Shown in pieces: positions 59,771 through 64,000 of a stretch of 64,000 bases of DNA. The translations under genes and the position numbers were made by a program. Source of the stretch: Uloborus plumipes (lineage: Eukaryota; Arthropoda; Arachnida; Araneae; Uloboridae). The notes under the pieces are model-generated. The model saw nothing but the letters and a program-made list of their open reading frames with translations, searched no databases and was not told the DNA's origin. How positions within the stretch are numbered: position 1 is the first letter of the stretch; each line of letters begins with the position of its first letter. The stretch covers positions 62,001 through 126,000 of the forward strand of contig JAXGGA010001068.1 of the NCBI GenBank assembly GCA_038373865.1, written 5' to 3'.

Positions 59771-61480
59771 AGAACTCGCTTTTGATTAAATTTTTGGACA
59801 ACATGAGGAAAAAGGCACGAAAAGTTTCATTTCAAGATAAAATTAAAATGTCATTTTAAAATTTGCGATTGCATGTATGTTACTCTTTTATGCTACTATA
59901 TTAAAGAAGGGAAAGTAAATGTTTAGAAAATTAAATTGTTTTTGCACGCAAAAAAGAAAAAAATGCTTAGAGTATTTAGTAACTTGCTGTCAGAGAAAAT
60001 GCTGCGACGGAAAGTAATCCCCTATTTCAGAAAAGTTATCTGTGTTTTTCTGTTTCTATATTGCCAGGTAAAGTTGCATTTAATTAATTTCGAAACGACG
60101 GGCTTTGTTGGTTTTAAACTACCTCGCACGGAGTGTAATGAGAATATGAGGAGAAAATCGGCTGTGCCTCTTGCGAGTTATTACAGCTTATCACAAACTG
60201 ATTTAATCCTTGGTTTAATCTCTCCTTCCATAGCTATGGGATGGTAAAATAAAAATATTAGTTAAAGCTTATCAAAACAATAACAAGAAAGATCTTTTCT
60301 TTCAGAAAAGTTTAGGAATAATAAAGTTATATATGGAGGAATTATTTAGAAACTGACATTATTTGATTTATAAAATTAAGGGTATCTTTCAAACTAACTC
60401 TATGCCTTTAAATTAAATCTTACGGATTTTTTCAACGTTTTTAAGACAAATCTTACGAACTTGCTTTACGTTACGAGAATTTATGTATTTATTTTATGTC
60501 TCTTACGAAGTGTTATAGATTATTACATGCTGATTAAACACTTCAACGGTGAGACCGGTCAATTTGACCCGTAAAAAGATTTTAAATATTCTCCTTTTTT
60601 TGTGAGTAATCACAAATTGTTTTCTTTATGGGTCAAAGTTGCCGGGGGGGGGGGGATTGGTTTTTTAAATTGGCATGATACTCTCTTTTTCCTACTCTGA
60701 AAATTCGGTTTTCACTAAAATTTATATTTTCCTTTTTTTTTTCATTTAAAAAAAAAAAACAACTATTATTATTATTATTTTTTAAATTTTGGGAAACTGT
60801 TTTGTTCTTGGAAATTATTTAACTGAGGCGTCAAATTAAAATGCATATAATGGTCTTTAAAATAAGCTTTTTCACAGGTCTGTAAATCCACTAGAGCTTG
60901 TGCTACAACATTTTAAAACACTACCGGTAATAAAAAGAGAGCTTTCGATTAAATTTAAAAAAATTTAAACTGAATAACTAAGAAGTTGTTTTTAATTATA
61001 TGAATTTAAGTAGCTGAAGAGTGTGACTGCCAATGAGTCCTTAAAGTCTGAGAGTGTTAGGTTGATTTTTTCAGAGCAGTCAATGAATTGCTTAATTTTA
61101 GTTTCATTTGACCTAGAGCTCTTTTAGAGGACATGCTGACTTTTTCGACATTTTAGTTCCAAGACATTCTTGGATCTAGCCTTGCTACAGGTATTTGAAA
61201 CACATTAATACTATACCTGGTTGCTCTGGCGTAAAATAACTTATGATTAGTTAGATAAAGCACCATATCAGGTAAATTTAGAAAAATAACTTATTTCTCG
61301 AATTTAAAAACAATTTATTGGGAAATGTTTCATGAAATTGGGTCTATTTTCATATTGCACTTGTTTTAAGCCTGAGTTTACGAAATATTTTTGTCATACG
61401 GACAAAAATAGTCAAATATCATCTATGCAGCTACAATTCAAGCTTAGCTTCCACTTTTCTTCAATGCAACTTGAGTACAG
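59771..61480. other. AT-rich stretch, no supported gene
   Basis: A 103-codon frame (59936-60247) lacks recognisable domains. A G-run near 60643. Nothing else. Confidence 0.4.
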
Positions 61481-61715
61481 ATACCAGTGGTTCCACGCCC
61501 ACCGTTTTAGAACCAAAATGTCGGATGAGTCAGCTCCCCTCTTATAGGAGCCTTAATTTGACCTAAGTTGGCTTCCTTTGATTTTTTACTGGGAGTCTCA
61601 GCGACCTTCACCTTTCACCCGCCCCTCCACGTGAAGAACCTCTCTTCTAGTCTGGGGTTTGGCTCTTCCATGGCGTTGGCAAGCCCTGGTTTTTGACCCT
61701 GTTGGTTTCAAGATC
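61481..61715 (+). other. GC-richer unassigned segment
   Basis: About 230 bp with clearly higher G+C than its surroundings (e.g. CACCCGCCCCTCCACGTGAA). The phrase CCTTAATTTGACCTAAGTTGG resembles the 3' UTR start of the CR1-like LINE at 24.73 kb (TTAATTTGACTAGGACCAGC). It might be a LINE 3' end, but I see no coding part or terminal repeat. Confidence 0.3.
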
Positions 61716-61718
61716 TAC

Positions 61719-62095
61719 ACTGTAAAAAATGAACGTTGTTTTTTCATCATAATACAGCAGATTTTATAGTGATAAACTGTTAAAATTGCTAATTTTACAG
61801 TACTGAACTGTATAATTTCGAATTTTATAGTAATAAACTGTAAAATTGCTAGTTTTACAGTTTATAACTGTGCATTTTACAGTTTCATACTGGAACCTCT
61901 GCTGCCAGTATTATACTGTTGTTTTTACAGTATAATGCAGCTAAAATTTACGGCAACAAACTAAATTTTCTAACTTTTTAGTAAGAAACTGTGAAATTTC
62001 TAGTTTTGCAGTTTATTACTGTGCATTTTATCATTTTAAATTAGAAGCTTGGCTGCCAGTATTATACTGTAAAAACAACCGTTCGTTTTTTTGAT
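61719..62095. repeat. TTTACAGT-type dispersed repeat, copy F (full length)
   Basis: Starts ACACTGTAAAAAATGAACGT and ends ACTGTAAAAACAACCGTTCG plus a T-run, an inverted-end arrangement. Internal phrases ACTGTAAAATTGCTAGTTTT and TACAGTTTATTACTGTGCAT repeat twice. It is followed by a short (CA)n. Confidence 0.75.
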
Positions 62096-63360
62096 GTTAC
62101 ACACACACACATAATAATTCGCGATTGCGAAAACCATAATTTGAATTCAAGAGGTCAAAATTCAATTTTTTTTGTAATTTGATATGGAATGACCCAGTTT
62201 CTGGTATTTTGTAATTTAATTACTAGTACTAATTTAACTAGCTACTCATCCATCGTCCCTACAATTTTGCAAACATCATTAAAGTCATCTGTATAATGTA
62301 CTTATAGAGTGGCACTTTACTGCAGTAAAAGCCAAGTAAAACACTCAAACTCAATAAAAGGAATCTGAAAAGACATTAAGAATGAGTTTTGAATACTATT
62401 ACTGGGCAAGATTAATGGAAAAGTTAGATACGAGAGTGTTAACAAATCGGTTTACCTATTCGAAGCCAGCATTTCGCTTTAAATTAAGTACACGAGTGAA
62501 AAGTGGGCAGGAAATAGATGCTCAAAACATGGAACTGATTTGAAATATCTAGCTCGGTGTTTTATCTCCAGCTAGGCAGACTCCATTTTCTGCCGTTTGG
62601 GAGTGTTTTAATGACTATTTCTGCGATTAGTTCCGGAAATTATGGCGACTTTGACGGCTGGAATCACTCTGTATTGGATATTACTGTTGCAGATGGAATT
62701 GAGTCATTAATTGAGATTGATTGCAGCTTCATGAACGGATCGCCATTTGCAAATTAGCGAGTTCTGCTGGTCGTTAAGCACAGGTTGCTCGTGCGGTCTG
62801 TTGAGTTTAAAATCATAGATGCATTGAGAGAGAGACGGTTACGGATGAATCGTAGTTTAAGGTCCGGCGATAAATTATTAAATCTGGCAACCACAGACTT
62901 ATCATTGGATGATTGGATTGTTTGGCGATTTTAAGCTAAATGATTGCAACCTTAAGCTATAGTCTGAAAAAAAATCGCCCAACCCGGACCCTAAAGTAGG
63001 ATTTTACCACGGTTACATCTGATGATCTTGTGCTTCTTGCAGAATTAAATAAATACTTTGATTTTTAAAATTTTGTTATTAAATAAAACAAACATGCAAG
63101 TGGATTTAAAGTTTAAAGATTAGCCGTGACGCAGGTTGATTATTGCGTTTGTTATATTTTTTAAGTTATTTATATTAACTTTCTAACGAAGGAAAATATT
63201 TAAAATCAAAATGTTAGCATTTGACCTGCTATTAATTACATGTGTATTTGTAAAGTAAAAGATAAAATAGAAAGTACTCATATCGCTTTATGTATTGTGT
63301 TTTATGTGTTATGCTCATGGAACTAATGGCAAACTAAACTATAAGAACGATGGGAAATTG
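62096..63360. other. Intergenic stretch, nothing identified
   Basis: A 66-codon frame at 62557-62757 has no recognisable domain. No RNA gene or repeat end seen. Confidence 0.35.
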
Positions 63361-64000
63361 TTTCTTATCCAATTTTTGATTTTCAATCATTTTCCATGTG
63401 ATGCTGTTGTCCTTTACCAGCTAGGATGGTAATTTCGGGGTGCACTGCTTCCCTTTTTCAACTGTACAGTATTTTGGTTTGAAGTCCTATCTCTACAGTA
63501 TAGTCGTGTCATGTTTCTTATCCAATTTTTGATTTTCAATCATTTTCCATGTGATGCTGTTGTCTTGTACCAGCTAGGATGGTAATTTCGGGGTGCCTGC
63601 TTCCCTTCTTCAACTGTACAGTATTTTGGTGTGAAGTCCTATCTCTACAGTATAGTCGTGTCATGTTTCTTATCCAATTTTTGATTTTCAATCATTTTCC
63701 ATGTGATGCTGTTGTCTTGTACCAGCTAGGATGGTAATTTCGAGGTGCCTGCTTCCCTTCTTCAACTGTACAGTTTTTTGGTGTAAAGTCCTATCTCTAC
63801 AGTATAGTCGTGTCATGTTTCTTATCCAATTTTTGATTTTCAATAACTTTCCATGTGATGCTGTTGTCTTGTACCAGCTAGGATGGTAATTTCGGGGTGC
63901 CTGCTTCCCTTCTTCAACTGTACAGTTTTTTGGTGTAAAGTCCTATCTCTACAGTATAGTCGTGTCATGTTTCTTATCCAATTTTTGATTTTCAATCATT
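63361..64000 (+). repeat. 152-bp tandem array running off the right edge
   Basis: Units start at 63361, 63514, 63666, 63818 and 63970 (TTTCTTATCCAATTTTTGAT), so the period is 152-153 bp. Later units are nearly identical, the first is the most diverged. Each unit contains TTGTACCAGCTAGGATGG and TAATTTCGGGGTGC, which match the SINE body at 9.69-9.80 kb. The array continues beyond the window. Confidence 0.97.

Overview
This window looks like AT-rich, repeat-dense non-coding DNA from an arthropod nuclear genome. A chelicerate such as a spider is possible, but nothing here fixes the taxon. The reasons are long poly-A/T and (TA)n/(ATT)n tracts, no closely packed open reading frames, tRNA-derived SINE pieces, a CR1-like LINE tail, and many TA-, TTAA- and 8-bp-flanked DNA transposons, some nested inside one another. 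No host protein-coding gene, functional tRNA or rRNA could be supported. Every recognisable protein sequence belongs to a transposable element.

Region by region. 0-6.2 kb: AT-rich sequence, a TTAA-flanked MITE (2.67 kb), a 1.29 kb TA-flanked element (3.6 kb; second copy at 26.0 kb), and simple tandem repeats with a GACA-rich tract. 6.25-7.66 kb: a complete but dead Tc1-like transposon with about 50-bp inverted repeats, two frameshifts and a lost first catalytic Asp. 9.7-10.6 kb: a tRNA-derived SINE and a 66-bp-arm hairpin. 12.89-13.38 kb: a hAT-type MITE with a perfect 8-bp target duplication. 18.1-21.8 kb: the main object of the window, a 3.39 kb DNA transposon with about 290-bp inverted repeats, an exact 8-bp target duplication and a 759-codon hAT-like transposase frame broken by one stop codon, sitting inside a 243-bp MITE.

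23.7-24.8 kb: a second SINE head, a TTCG-looped hairpin and the CR1-like LINE 3' end. 28-29.8 kb: a diverged tandem duplication of about 830 bp with a MITE inserted in one copy. 30.8 kb: a short hAT-type MITE. 33.9-34.5 kb: a TTAA element. 35.0-37.85 kb: two CpG-rich 15-bp tandem arrays in opposite orientation around a 1.9 kb core, resembling a foldback element. 38.5-39.2 kb: a 300-bp-arm foldback MITE. 40.7 and 45.6 kb: two further TTAA elements. 44.3-45.5 kb: three repeats nested in one another. 47.2-48.3 kb: a hAT-like element carrying a pogo/Tigger-like insert. 49.9-51.8 kb: a diverged tandem array of about 310-bp units. 54.5-57.2 kb: a duplicated dispersed repeat with GACA/GAAA tails. 58.7-59.8 kb: repeats ending in ACCGACTTCA. 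63.36-64.0 kb: a 152-bp tandem array that shares sequence with the SINE and runs off the window.

There are no interacting host genes to describe. The biology is transposon turnover: autonomous elements decaying (Tc1-like, hAT-like, CR1-like) among many non-autonomous elements. Nesting gives relative insertion ages at several loci. All calls rest on reading the sequence by eye; boundaries marked by target duplications are the firmest.
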